Part shown: positions 30,944 through 42,017 of the stretch, piece by piece
Layout of the letters: each line of letters opens with the position of its first letter
How positions within the stretch are numbered: position 1 is the first letter of the stretch
From: Marsupella aquatica
Taxonomy: Eukaryota; Marchantiophyta
NCBI GenBank assembly: GCA_973895155.1
Contig: OZ316891.1
Location: 18,848,001-18,912,000, forward strand
Direction: 5' to 3'
Length of the DNA stretch: 64,000 nucleotides
Notes under the pieces: model-generated
Databases searched by the model: none
What the model was told of the DNA's origin: nothing
Seen by the model: the letters and a program-made list of their open reading frames with translations, nothing else
Made by a program: the position numbers and the translations under genes

Positions 30944-33900
30944 ATGTGCAGGATCATAATTATTATGGTGACATCGACAGTCTGGATCAGGGAAGGCGGA
31001 CAAGTTATTATAGGCATACGTGAGAAACAGGTTGGAAAAGGTCGCGTGATAAGGCTTGATCCTTCTAGGGTTTGTCACAATGTTCCTCTTGGGGCGGACA
31101 GAGTTCTTCTTCTATTGGAGGAAGTTTTTGACGAGACCATTCTATGCGAAGATGGCGAACTTTTGAAGGACATGATTGGGGGTTACCTTGTATGGGAAAG
31201 GAATCAGCTTTTTCAAGCTCCCATGGAATCGGAGGATGTGTTTGGCACTGTTGGTGATGATCAAGATCCAGTCAATCAAAATTCTGATGGGAACAACCAT
31301 AATGAGAGTCGGTCTGGTGTGGAAGTAGTTTTACCAAAGGCCTTGTGGATGGGCATGCATGTAAAGGTGGTGGATGAGAACAAGCTGATTTTTGCAGTGG
31401 CAACTATACATGTTCTAGATCCTATAGTGAAGCTTGGGGATGTCACCCTTGGGAATACACATGTGGGAATTTTGATCAACGATTTTGTCGAGGGAGCTAC
31501 CATAGATCATCTGAAGCATAGAGATTGCTTAAAAGCTTGGTCGATGGACCAACTCATTGCCAAGGATGGCAACTTGTTGTCTTTCCACAACATCAGGCAA
31601 GCTGTGGGAGGGAACACATCTCCAACAAGTGGCAAGCGGTCCTACGTCCATAAAAGTAGGAAAAGAAAGAGTCCATCTTCCCAGACATCTAGAAGAGACA
31701 CATCTTTGGCACGTCAAGATGTGTTGTTGATAAACACTAAGGACTGTTGTAGTGAACATTGTTGCCAATATTTGGACCGCAACTTGGCTATGGCAATTAG
31801 GCAAAAGTGGTGGTCAAATCTTTTGCGGAGCGCAAGGAGGAGGAAATCAAGGCTATTAAAAATACAATACACTTGGGTACTGGAGAAAGGATTCTAGCAG
31901 TGGAGGGCCAAGTATTGTGCTTGGAGGCATGGAGAATCATTCATTCAAGAGGAAAGACTCAATTTTATGCCTTGAAGAAGACTGTGATGGCTGGAATGAA
32001 CATAGGTACCCATGGTAATGCTGGAAAAAGGCGAATGTCCGAGAAAGTATCTCAAGCGTTCATGTCAATGAAAGAGATTATTGAGGAGGCAGCTGATCAT
32101 CATCCAGCCAAGTTGAGAACCATGGCAGATAATACAAGGATGGTTTTGAGGGAATTGCCAACAAATCTTACTTGGGAGAATATTAGAAACAGGGTTAATG
32201 TTGTCAACCAGGAGGCTGGTCTTCCTCCAATTTCCCAACCCACCTTGAGTCATCTACATCAGATGTATTTCAGAGAGTTCTCACGTCACAAAAAGGGCAA
32301 CAACTTTTCAAAGTGTACAACTTGTAGTGAGTTGCTTCAACGGAAAGCAAACCTTATAGGAGCTAAGGAAGAGTTAGAGGGCCTAAGGCGTGATGAGGAG
32401 GAACATCACCAAGACCACACACAACAAAGAATGTGCTATCATACCTGGAGATATGAGTCCATCCATCGTCCAAAGGAAGTGTTATGCCTTATTCATGATA
32501 AGATGGATCATTCAAAGACAGCTCTCCCAAGAATGCCCTTCAATCCTAAGCATGTGGATGGTGCCCAAAAGTTCCCAATTACTGTCACTGGTATCCTTAC
32601 TCATGGTCATGGTCCCAAGGCCATAGCCCAATATCATGTTGGAGTGTGGCCAGGTGATGTCAACATCACTATTGGGTCAATTGATTCAATACTAAGGATG
32701 TTGGAAAACCCAAATCCAATGATCAAATCACTTGTGGAGGGGCCAGACTCGACAAGTCTTTTTAAAGACCTCCTTTTTGGGAGAGCAGATATCTTGGAGG
32801 CAAGTGTCCTTAGAGCATTTGAGGATGACATTGCCTGCATCTCAAGCCTAGGTACTTTACTCACAATCCTTTAATTTATTATTATTTAATAATATAAGCT
32901 CACACACACTGACACTCTACTTTGTATAGTTGTTGCTCCTCCTAGCCAAGGTTTCATTAATAGGGTTTAAACCCTAAACCCTAAATTGGGGTTTAGGGTC
33001 TGACTAGGGTTTTATTTAAAAGCATTCTGAGATTGTTACATTGTGATGCAACACCTGAGGCACCAAAGTTCAGGCCCCTTCCACGAGTATTGAAGCTACA
33101 ACTGGATAATTGTGCCTCAGACAACAAGAACAGATATATGATGGCTTATTTGTCATTGTTGACGGCAAGGGAGGTGTTTGAAGAGGTTCATCTTGGTTTT
33201 ATGGTGGTTGGGCATACTCATGAGGACGTTGACGGTATGTTCGGGCATTTTTCAGAGTCTATGATGCATAACCCCACATACTCATTGCCTGAGTTAATGT
33301 CCTTGTTCATGAGAGCAAGGACACCCAATGCAGTCCCACATTTTCTACAGGAGGTCCCAGATTTCAAAAACTACTTAGCTCCATTCATGTTGAAGGGCCC
33401 TGAGGCATTGGTGGGGCATTTAAAACCCAGGCTGTTTAGGTTCTATGTTCGTCATGATAGTATGCCATGCTTCCAATACAAAATGAAGTCAACTGATCAG
33501 GGATGGTTACCCAAGGAAGGTATTGAAATGTGGTCATGGAAAGATGACAAAAGTCCTCACATCCCAATTGGGGTGCCCAAACGGCTACCAATGATGGAGT
33601 TGAAAATGTTTCCTGAAGTGCTGACAGGGTTGAAGAAGCATGTGTCATTCTTTGAGTTTATTCTAAAGCGAACAAAAGAGGAAGAACCAAAGCGACGTTG
33701 GACAACTCTCATCAATTATTGGAATGACATTGTAGATACTCTACAGGGTGAGCAGGTGCAATATGAACCTGAAGGTGCACACAACTTGGAATACGGGTTT
33801 TGGCCTTTATCAATATGGAGAGAGCACGTTCCACCAGAATATCAAAATGTGGCATGTGAGTTGGAGGCAACAGTGGATTATGTGGGACCAGCAAAAGATA

Positions 33901-34340
33901 AACCTCCTGAGAGTTTTAACCCTAGGGTTGATGTTGTGAAGGGCTGTTATGTGTTGGTACGGCCGGACGACTCAGACCTGGATGTTTATCCCGTCCATAT
34001 GGGGTTAGTTGTTACAGATGTGGTAGAAGGACCAGTGAATGAACAAAACCTTCTTACTCATGTATGTGGCGTTGAGTGGTTTAGACCATTTATGGCAAAG
34101 AAGCAACGTGGTCAATCAGACTGGCAGCCAAGAGAGCGGTGGGCAGATTCTTGGGATAAGAAATGGGAACGTGATCCAACTCCAATATACAAGGAAGCTG
34201 AGACAATAGATGTTTCCTCTGCCTTGTGGTGTTTCAAAGCACGCAAAGGACTAGTGACAGGGCTGGTAGGAATTCCAAAGAATGTTGCTGCCAAGGCAAG
34301 AGACTATCTCTTGACATGCATAGCAAGTGACAAATCCTAG
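30944..34340 (+). pseudogene. DUF8039/DUF7869-type transposase gene, frameshifted
   Basis: Three open frames in order make one gene. The first (to about 31.8 kb) has HNVPLGADRVLLLLEEVFDE then LKDMIGGYLVWERNQLF, the pattern of the plant-transposon domain DUF8039, and a DCCSEHCCQYL motif. A one-base loss in GGTCAAATC near 31.82 kb shifts to the second frame, KSFAERKEEEIKAIKNTIHL, with LIHDKMDHSKTALPRMPF. After an intron-like gap (32852-33031) the third frame has LKLQLDNCASDNKNRYMMAY and VVGHTHEDVDGMFGHFS, diagnostic of DUF7869. An Asp, Asp, Glu order (HDKMD, LQLDN, HTHED) suggests an RNase-H-like transposase core; that is inference. Phase across the gap is not clean. Palindromes lie on both sides (30561, 30821, 34703). 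Confidence 0.75.
32950..33014. repeat. Telomere-like motif in inverted orientation
   Basis: GGGTTTAAACCC followed by TAAACCCTAAATTGGGG and TTTAGGGTC combines CCCTAAA and TTTAGGG units head to head within the intron-like gap of the transposase gene. TTTAGGG is the usual plant telomere repeat. Shorter tracts occur near 60245 and 62490. Confidence 0.7.
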
Positions 34341-34435
34341 ACAGTAATGAAGCATGTAGTCTAGCATACAGTTTAAAAGGCAACTCAGAATAGTAGTAGC
34401 CAGAGAACTCAAGTTTAGACAAGTCTTATCGTCTA

Positions 34436-34966
34436 AGTTAGTTAGTTGGTTAGTTTATTTAAGATATAATATTAGTTAGTGGGGCCTTAGTTTGGTGATA
34501 TTAAGGCATGATATTATTGACATTCAAATGAATGTCCAGTAGACATTGTAATATACAACAATCCTATTAATAAATAATAATTATAGTTACACCTTCAAGT
34601 GAACTCAACTTTCAATGATTTCTGATTTTATATGGTTCCATGCCTGATTGAGTCAAAGCAATAGAAACTAACTAATTAAAGGGTGATACTATGATTGTAG
34701 GTCACGCACCCTGGTGCGTGTCAATCTTTTTTTGTATTCAATCCTATAGTAATTAAATAGACAAGTTAGTTAGTTGGTTAGTTTATTTAAGATATAATAT
34801 TAGTTAGACAATGGGGCCTAAGTTTGGTGATATTAAGGCATGATATTATTGACATTCAAATGAATGTCCAGTAGACATTGTAATATACAACAATCCTATT
34901 AATTGTTGTAAATGGTGGTCAATCTTTTTTGTATTCAACCCTATAGTAATTAAGTAGACAATTGAA
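34436..34966 (+). repeat. Direct repeats downstream of the transposase gene
   Basis: AAGTTAGTTAGTTGGTTAGT begins copies at about 34436 and 34762. Both run through AATATTAGTTAG, GGCATGATATTATTGACATT and ACATTGTAATATACAACAAT. A second phrase, GTATTCAATCCTATAGTAAT, occurs at about 34733 and 34931. The copies are nearly identical, so the duplication is recent. Confidence 0.85.
34703..34720. repeat. Variant island palindrome
   Basis: CACGCACC, CT, GGTGCGTG forms 8-bp perfect arms with a 2-bp spacer. This is the same layout as GACGCGAC, TG, GTCGCGTC but with different arm bases. Both arms carry the matching changes. Confidence 0.7.
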
Positions 34967-36600
34967 ACAATGAATGACAGTTTAATTAAGGATTTGTGCA
35001 TGGATCAAGAGGTACTTGATGTCATTTAGTGATGCATTGTTATAAAGATCTTGCAACAAAACATTTGAAGTTTTTGACTATCCCACCAAATGTTAAAGAG
35101 GTTGATCATTTATTAACTTATAATATTTAGATAAAATTGGAATTAATCTAATATTTCAGTATTCCTTAAATTGGGGTTATTGGGATCATGTCTCCCTGTT
35201 AGGCCTTTTTTGCCCTTGGGCACTGTTATATATAATATGCATTTGAATGCTATATTTTGTTTCCCCTTTCAAGTTTGTATACCACTTATTCCCTAGTAGT
35301 GTGTCGTACTTAGTCCCCTCCGGATATACTTGTCCCTCATTGGGCACCCATGCACACAATCCAAGATTGACAAAAAACCTGCAATACATTTGACGGCTAT
35401 ATTTTGTTCTCCCCTTTCGAGTTTGTAAGCACACATGTGAAGAGTTTTGGCCAGATTGCACATTATAGTAGTTGATAATTAGTGTACAATGCAACTTTTG
35501 TTTGTCACTGGTTATTAACTGATTTCCGTGTGTGTCTAAAGTCACAAGAGTTGTTACGGTCCTGAACCATTGAACTATTGAACAATCCCATGGTTTTCCT
35601 TGTCTTTGGGTCAAATTCAGCCACCCCAACTACAGGGCAGGGTTCCGCCCTCCATGTGTGTTTCGTCCCCATCCTTGTCTCATTATTTCTTGAGTGCCCT
35701 TTCTTACCTTCACAGTAGGGGGGATGGATGTGGAACCCTCTTATTCTTCAATGTGACTACCCCAGGGTAGTAGGGTCTTTTGCTGTTAACCAAGGTTAAG
35801 TCACTTAACCCCCAAAACTGACATTTAGTCCAAATACTGGCAAGGGGTGATCTTTGAGGAAAAAAGGTGACAATCGAATAGAACCAACTTTGTAAATTTA
35901 GTACGTATTCTGGAGTATGGGTCACTTTTGGCTTGCTGAGGTCAGTATCTGGCGTAGAATAAGGAACGCTTTGTAAAGGGGACAAACCGGGACGGAACCC
36001 AAAGCACAATTACTCGAATGTCAGGAGAACTTCCAAATGCGCAAGACAGACATTGATGGAGGACCAATTGGTCTAAACTTGGTGCGTTGGCATTGGAATG
36101 ATCGATATATCTGATGAGGTCGGTTATCTTGGATCCTGGGGGATGACTTATTGTAAAGCCAAAGTGGACCTGTCACACTTGATATCAATCGATTGAATAT
36201 AAGCAATATCAAATCTAAGCAAAGTCTTGGAAGTGATCTCTCAATTCTCATCGTCTCATTCTCGTAACGTCCCCTTACTTTCAGCATCTTACAATTTACT
36301 CCTTCGACAGAGGCTGGCTGAATAAGAGTGGCTATGGTGTCCGCGATTTATGTGTGGGTTCATGTGCTGGAGAGATGGGAGAGTGATATAGAGCACAGAG
36401 CCCGTCCAAAACAAACTCCTTACATGGTGCTGCAACCATTATGTACAGCTGTAACAGATAGAAAATTTCACGCAGACAGAGGATCCAAGACACTAAAAGT
36501 CTATTATGGGGAAAGCCTATTAAATCATTAGAGCCGTCTATTACGGAGTCCTAGCATGAGTCCACTTCCGGATGGAGTACAGCTACTAGATGGAGCGGCT
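34967..36600. other. Intergenic stretch, no gene recognised
   Basis: A local duplication of GCTATATTTTGTTTCCCCTT-like sequence occurs at about 35248 and 35397. The 147- and 99-codon minus-strand frames at 35.2-36.0 kb show no domain. The DNA from about 36.6 kb is likely promoter and 5' leader of the pectinesterase. Confidence 0.45.
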
Positions 36601-36638
36601 GAGGCTAGCTGATCAAAATTTAGGAAACCCCAAATCGC

Positions 36639-36648
36639 GTTATATATC
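36639..36648 (+). promoter_or_regulatory. Candidate TATA box of the pectinesterase gene
   Basis: GTTATATATC lies about 225 bp upstream of the start codon, leaving room for a ~195-base leader. No other strong TATA motif is closer. Position alone supports it. Confidence 0.35.
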
Positions 36649-36870
36649 TTCAAATCTTCGTAGCCAGAACTGTCACCGACTCCTTAACTGTCCTTCACTA
36701 GTACGTAGCAACATCGAGGGACTCAGGAGGTGCAGTGCCTAAGAACTCCATTTTGGAACCTGAGCCAGACGAGCTCTGAACCAGCTCGTAGTAGCTAGTT
36801 GCAAGGAATGTCTCTCTTCATCTGCCAAGTCTCTTATTAAGCTGGCCTCCGTTCAAGGAATCCATTTACC

Positions 36871-39248
36871 ATGCCAGGGTTACGGAAGATTCAGCTCTGT
36901 CCTCTCGTTCTTTTGGTTGGATTTGCATTACTCTCTCGGTCATCGGTATCTGCTGAGTACAACAAGAACCGCAACGAGACGCACTTCTTATCTTGGGTTG
37001 AGAAGGTCCGCGAGGAATACGAAGCCTCTCCTACAGTGGATTCTTCTCTCACAACGACCAGTGTTACAACCACAACAATAACTGTAGACCTCAACAAGAG
37101 CGTGGGCAAAGGCAACTTCCATACAGTGCAGACGGCTATAAATTCGATTCCGGATGGAAGCTCTTCTCGCTACCTGGTCAAGATTGCGGCCGGCACCTAC
37201 AAGTAAGCAAAATGTTGATCATCAGACTTCACGGTGTCTCGTCCGTAGAGTTTGAACCACGACATTGCGTCCGTGACCGAATGGTGAAGAATGTCCAGTA
37301 CCGAGTGGTGAAAAATTTCCATGGCTCCAAAGTTAGTATTTAGATTTAGGAGCTGCCCAAATGCCATAGATCGATGATCTACTTTCGGAGAAGATTGCTT
37401 CTCCTGATCGTTTCTTAGTGGAGGAGGTTCCTGATTGTTCCTGATCTCCCCAAATTTCGTCTGTGATTGCTATGATTGTTGATGTTGGGACTCGTTTCTT
37501 GCTGCAGGGAGAAGGTGGACATTTCGGCATCGAAAGGTCCCATTACACTCCAGGGCGCTGGCATGAGACTGACGAAAATCACATTCAGTCTGGACAATAA
37601 GGAAGCTAACGGAACATTGGCCAGCTCATCAGTCAAAGTATCTAGTGACAACTTCATAGCCAAAGACATCGCCTTTGCGGTAAAAATCGAGACTCGCACA
37701 CTTATCGACGTCCTGAGATAATACCATTAACATTGCACTGTCCGAGGTCTCGGTATCTTCCCTCGGCCATCCATGTCGTTTCCAATTGGCAGCCCATATC
37801 TGGCGCCAGCATCCATGGTGACCTACTGGACTTTAACCTTCATTGTGGGGCACGCCTCTTATTACAATGGCGTATAGATTCGAGGCGAAGGAGCATGTTA
37901 CTGATGTCACCGATCAAACCTTATGAATGTTGATGAGTGCATTGCCTATTCCAAGGACTGGTTGTAGCTCAATCGTCCATGATAAATGTCAAAACTCTTG
38001 CCAGCGGTCGATCTGTAGTGGGAGGTTACTTTAGGACTGTCAGCCGAACCCACCGTGGAAGCATTGCTTCTCGCCTGTTTCTAGCTCAAATTGACCAATC
38101 TCTTTTGCCCACATTAGTCCCATGCTGAATTCCCCGAATTGCTCTCTATTGCCCGGCTTTAGTAATACAGCTAGGTTTCAGGCTTCTGTGTCTACTTGGG
38201 GCTAGGTCCAATATGCTCAATTCTCGATAGAAACACTATGACTGATCTCATGAATAAGGGTCCATGACTCTCGTGGGATACTGCAGAACGGCTCCCCATC
38301 ACCACCACCCGGAGCTGTCGGCAAGCAAGCTGTGGCTTTCATGATCAATGGAGACAAGGGGGCTTTCTGGAGAGTAGCATTCCTGGGATACCAAGACACG
38401 CTGTACGACAGGAAGGGACGCCATTACTTCAAAGACTGTTTAATTCGCGGCACCATTGATTTCATCTTCGGAGACGGCCAATCCTACTACGAGGTGATAC
38501 TTCACCTTAAGCCCCAGCTTTATGTACGTTGCTGCCAATGAACGTGATGCTGGTGCTGGAACGATGGCTGAATTGGATTTCTAATTGTAATTTTCACGGT
38601 CGCCCTGCAGACTTGCTACTTGGATTTAGTCTCGACTTCATTTGGATCCATAACAGCTCAAAAGAGAGCAGAGAAAAGTGACACCTCTGGTTACTCATTT
38701 GTGGACTGCGTCGTGAACGGAACTGGGAACAGTTACTTGGGAAGAGCGTGGGGGGCATACTCAAGAGTCGTGTTCATCCGAACCTACCTGACAGCCGCTA
38801 TCCGCCCTGAAGGCTGGTACGACTGGGGTATCCCAGCGAGAGAAAAGTAAGAACCCTAACCTTTATATCCCGCTTTATATGAATCCCCGAGTCGATTTTG
38901 ATACAATTCGTCGAATGACAGGTTCTAGAAAATCAAGAATATTTCATGAATGAAACTGTATTCAAAACGGGTTTCATTTCGATCAGAAACTTCATTTTAA
39001 TAGCGCAGGATGCAAACGTGATCATAGTTTGTTCCTGGCCATTCGCAACAAGTATTGAGTACTAGGAAGAACTTGCTTCGAAAACGTGCAGGACTGTTTT
39101 ATATGGAGAGTACGAGTGCTACGGACCAGGATCTCAGAGGGCTGGACGTGTGCCTTGGTCATACTACCTCACGGATGCTGTTGTTAAACCTTTCTTGACT
39201 ACCGATTGGATTCAGGGAAAGCTTTGGCTACCGAAAGGCCCCCAGTAA
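36871..39248 (+). CDS. Pectinesterase (pectin methylesterase), secreted, five exons
   Basis: It removes methyl esters from cell-wall homogalacturonan. Exons 36871-37202, 37508-37679, 38287-38493, 38611-38846 and 39092-39248 have GT-AG borders and join in frame to 367 aa. Residues 1-28 form a signal peptide ([20 protein letters not shown]) cleaved near SAEY. The catalytic domain begins near residue 85 ([16 protein letters not shown]). Active-site residues expected in the family are visible: Gln182 (VGKQAVAF), Gln204-Asp205 (GYQDTLYD), Asp226 (TIDFIFGD), Arg282 and Trp284 ([11 protein letters not shown], with Ala where LGRPW is usual). There is no N-terminal inhibitor domain, so it is the short form. 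A GTYKEKV motif spans the first splice site. Nothing is broken. The 607-bp second intron is larger than its neighbours. Host gene, likely functional. Confidence 0.93.
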
Positions 39249-41265
39249 TAGTTGTAGACGTTGATGCCAGTTGCAGGTCGCACAAAATTATGTCAGCATT
39301 CATTCTTTTGGCCGAAAAGTATTGTGTATGTCATCGCCACAAGAGGCGAGAACGGTCGGTCTACAATCATAAGATTGTGGGATGTTATCCGGGCTTCATC
39401 TGTAACATATATAATTTCCACATTCGGAAGAAATTCGAATCAAACGCAGAAATCTGAGCAAATTCAGATTTACCTGAGTTTGTCAGTCACCTCAACAGCA
39501 TGGCTTCCCTGAAAGTTTTGATTGATTGAATGCAGTTCCACATCGACTGTGAGCTCTCAATCCCTTGAGTCGAGAGTACTGCAAACTCAAAAACTGTGAT
39601 GAGAATGTTGTCTAATTTAGGTGTACCATGTAAATCCTACCGCAGAGAATCAGCTGGCTCGACCTTGACCACTCCTCCTGTCTAATTGGACGAACGGACT
39701 GAACTAAGCGATAAGACTGAGCTAAGTCAATAATAGAGTGCACGCAATAGAGTGCATGCAGTAGAGCTCACCTAACATACGGCTCCCTGGGCCCAAGTTT
39801 TTCAGTGGTTCATGCATGCCATGGCCTCCTTGTCTGATCAGGAGCCCTGTGTTCTAATGGAAACACTACCCTCTGAGCCACATCAGAGCATCCGTTCCCC
39901 AACCCAGCTGGATTGCGCGCAGGCCGATTAAGACAGGAAGAATGATTGAACGTGCGATGTTGAAGGCCTCGTCTCAATTTGCACCACGTCGAATTTTCGT
40001 GCATTCACACACGAACATTTAGGTTTCCAAGCCTGCATTCAGATTTGCAATCATTTAATTGCCCGAAGGTAATGTTTGTTGTCAAAGTGAAATTAAATCT
40101 AGGTTATGGCGGCGAGACGGGAGGTAACAATGATGACATTTAATCGATGTTCTCCTCAATGTTACGATTTTGACGTACTCCATACGTCGCTACTCCAGAC
40201 GCCACCAATTTCGATCCGATTACCACTTTACCTTTTCCTTTCCCCGTTCCTTTCCCAGTAACCACGCTCGAGCAAGCAAGACAACTCCTAAAATGGAGAA
40301 ATCCGGTGCTGGGACTCATGAGTGAGTCACATTGGCTGGCCGTCGTGATAACGATAATATCGTTGTCGGCCTAGAAATCAATCAATTGCCAGTTAACCTA
40401 CATAAAGCTCCTTTCTTGTAGTCTCTTTCAAGGGTACAGCAGTTATTCTCGACACGCTCTCGTCGTGGGTATTGCATCATGTCTGCCTTCATGAACATGC
40501 GAAAATGTCAATTGTCTATTTTAAAAAAACTATCGCAATCCTCATTTAATGAACTGCAGTACTTCAAACGACGGGGCTACGGGCTCTCCTACCCAACTCG
40601 AGCTGAACTCTGTGGGATGTGACAGAACTATATACCAAGGCAGAGTTTCTGTCGTGCCAAAATGGTTCCGAGTATCATTTTCAAGAGCTCTAATCACGGA
40701 GTCGGACACGAGAACCGCCGTGCACAAGCGTACTCTTGGCAGCCATAATCAGTACCACAGAATGTCATTGTAATACTGAGTTGATTGGAACATGCAAGTA
40801 GACTATGCTGTTGGGAGCAACGTGCATCTGACGAGCCAGGGTCAATACTGCGCCATCGCTCGGACCGAAAGTGACTGAATGGCCGGCCCTTGTTGCAATT
40901 GTCAAAGGTCATGCCATCCTGCGGACGTTGGAGTTGTGGAGCACTCCATCCATTTAATTGAGTCTCAAAGCTGGGTGATAGTTGTGGAGCGATCCATCCA
41001 ATTAATGAAAAATGCACAATTTCAAATGTTTCTTATGGGAAGCTCCTAAGTACCAACTAACACATCAAAGATATTAGTCACTAAACAAGAAAGTTAATTT
41101 AGTTGTGCACGAAGAACTAAACCTAACTTTTCATGTTTGATGCAAGGCAAATAAAAATAATTAGATCTAACATTTCAAATAATTATAGAAAAAAGTAAAA
41201 TAAAATTACCCTTTTGTTGAGAAAATGGAGTTTGGATAGATCACCGTGTTGGACACTATGCTCCT
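39249..41265. other. Intergenic stretch, no gene recognised
   Basis: Short open frames only. A degenerate tRNA-like string (GTGGCTCAGAGGGTAGTG on the minus strand near 39.88 kb) lacks a B box. A short imperfect repeat with GTTGTGGAGC and TCCATCCATTTAATT occurs near 40.93-41.01 kb. Confidence 0.45.
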
Positions 41266-41270
41266 GTGAA

Positions 41271-41372
41271 TCACATGTGGTGTTCCATGAGAGTTTTGGG
41301 TGTATCACATTTTGGTGGTCCATGAGAGTTTTGAGCGTATCACAGTTTGGTGGTCCATGAGAGTTTTGGGTT
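41271..41372 (+). repeat. 35-bp tandem repeat, three units
   Basis: CCATGAGAGTTTTGGG, followed by TGTATCACATTTTGGTGGT, starts at 41285, 41320 and 41355 with few changes. Confidence 0.8.
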
Positions 41373-42017
41373 TCTAATTTGATGATTTCATTAGTAATAA
41401 TGTTTAGAGTATCTCAACTTACCCCTCTCCATTTCATCATGAATAACTCTACCAAAATGACCCAAAATTCATTGTCTTGTCACTTAGAGAGCAAGTTCAC
41501 CATAAATGTCCGCTCTTAGTATTCCATACGAGTACTTTGCGACCTTGTTACATTCAGTACTTTGCGAGTTGGGTAGTCTAAATGGTCGACGGGGCCATGA
41601 AGATCGAGACATAGGTGACCATGTATATCTGCTAAGCTCAGTTTTTCACATTACAAATTACAAGTCTACACGTAATAGTTCCTGCTTTCATGTCACTCGA
41701 GTTTCACACCACCCGAAATGTCTTCAGACAGGCATTCTAATTTTGCCTCGTCACTAGTAAATCGTTACAGCTGACTATAACTCTCAATGTCATCAGACTG
41801 ATGACACAGCTGCAGAAAGTTCGGAGGTAATTCCATTCTTGATCTTCCCTGAGAATATTTGCTTGATAGTGCAGAATGCTTCCAAAACCGTAAAGAATCC
41901 AAAAGTAGGTCAGTTTGTCAGTAATAATTCCACCGCTAGACATTTCAATCAACAAGAATGCAAAGCATGGAATGGTGAAACAAATTTCATCTAGCAAAAG
42001 AAATGGAGCTGATATAC

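Noticed and set aside
39830-39900. tRNA-derived SINE on the minus strand
   Set aside because: Only a weak A-box-like string is present; B box, tail and target duplication are missing.
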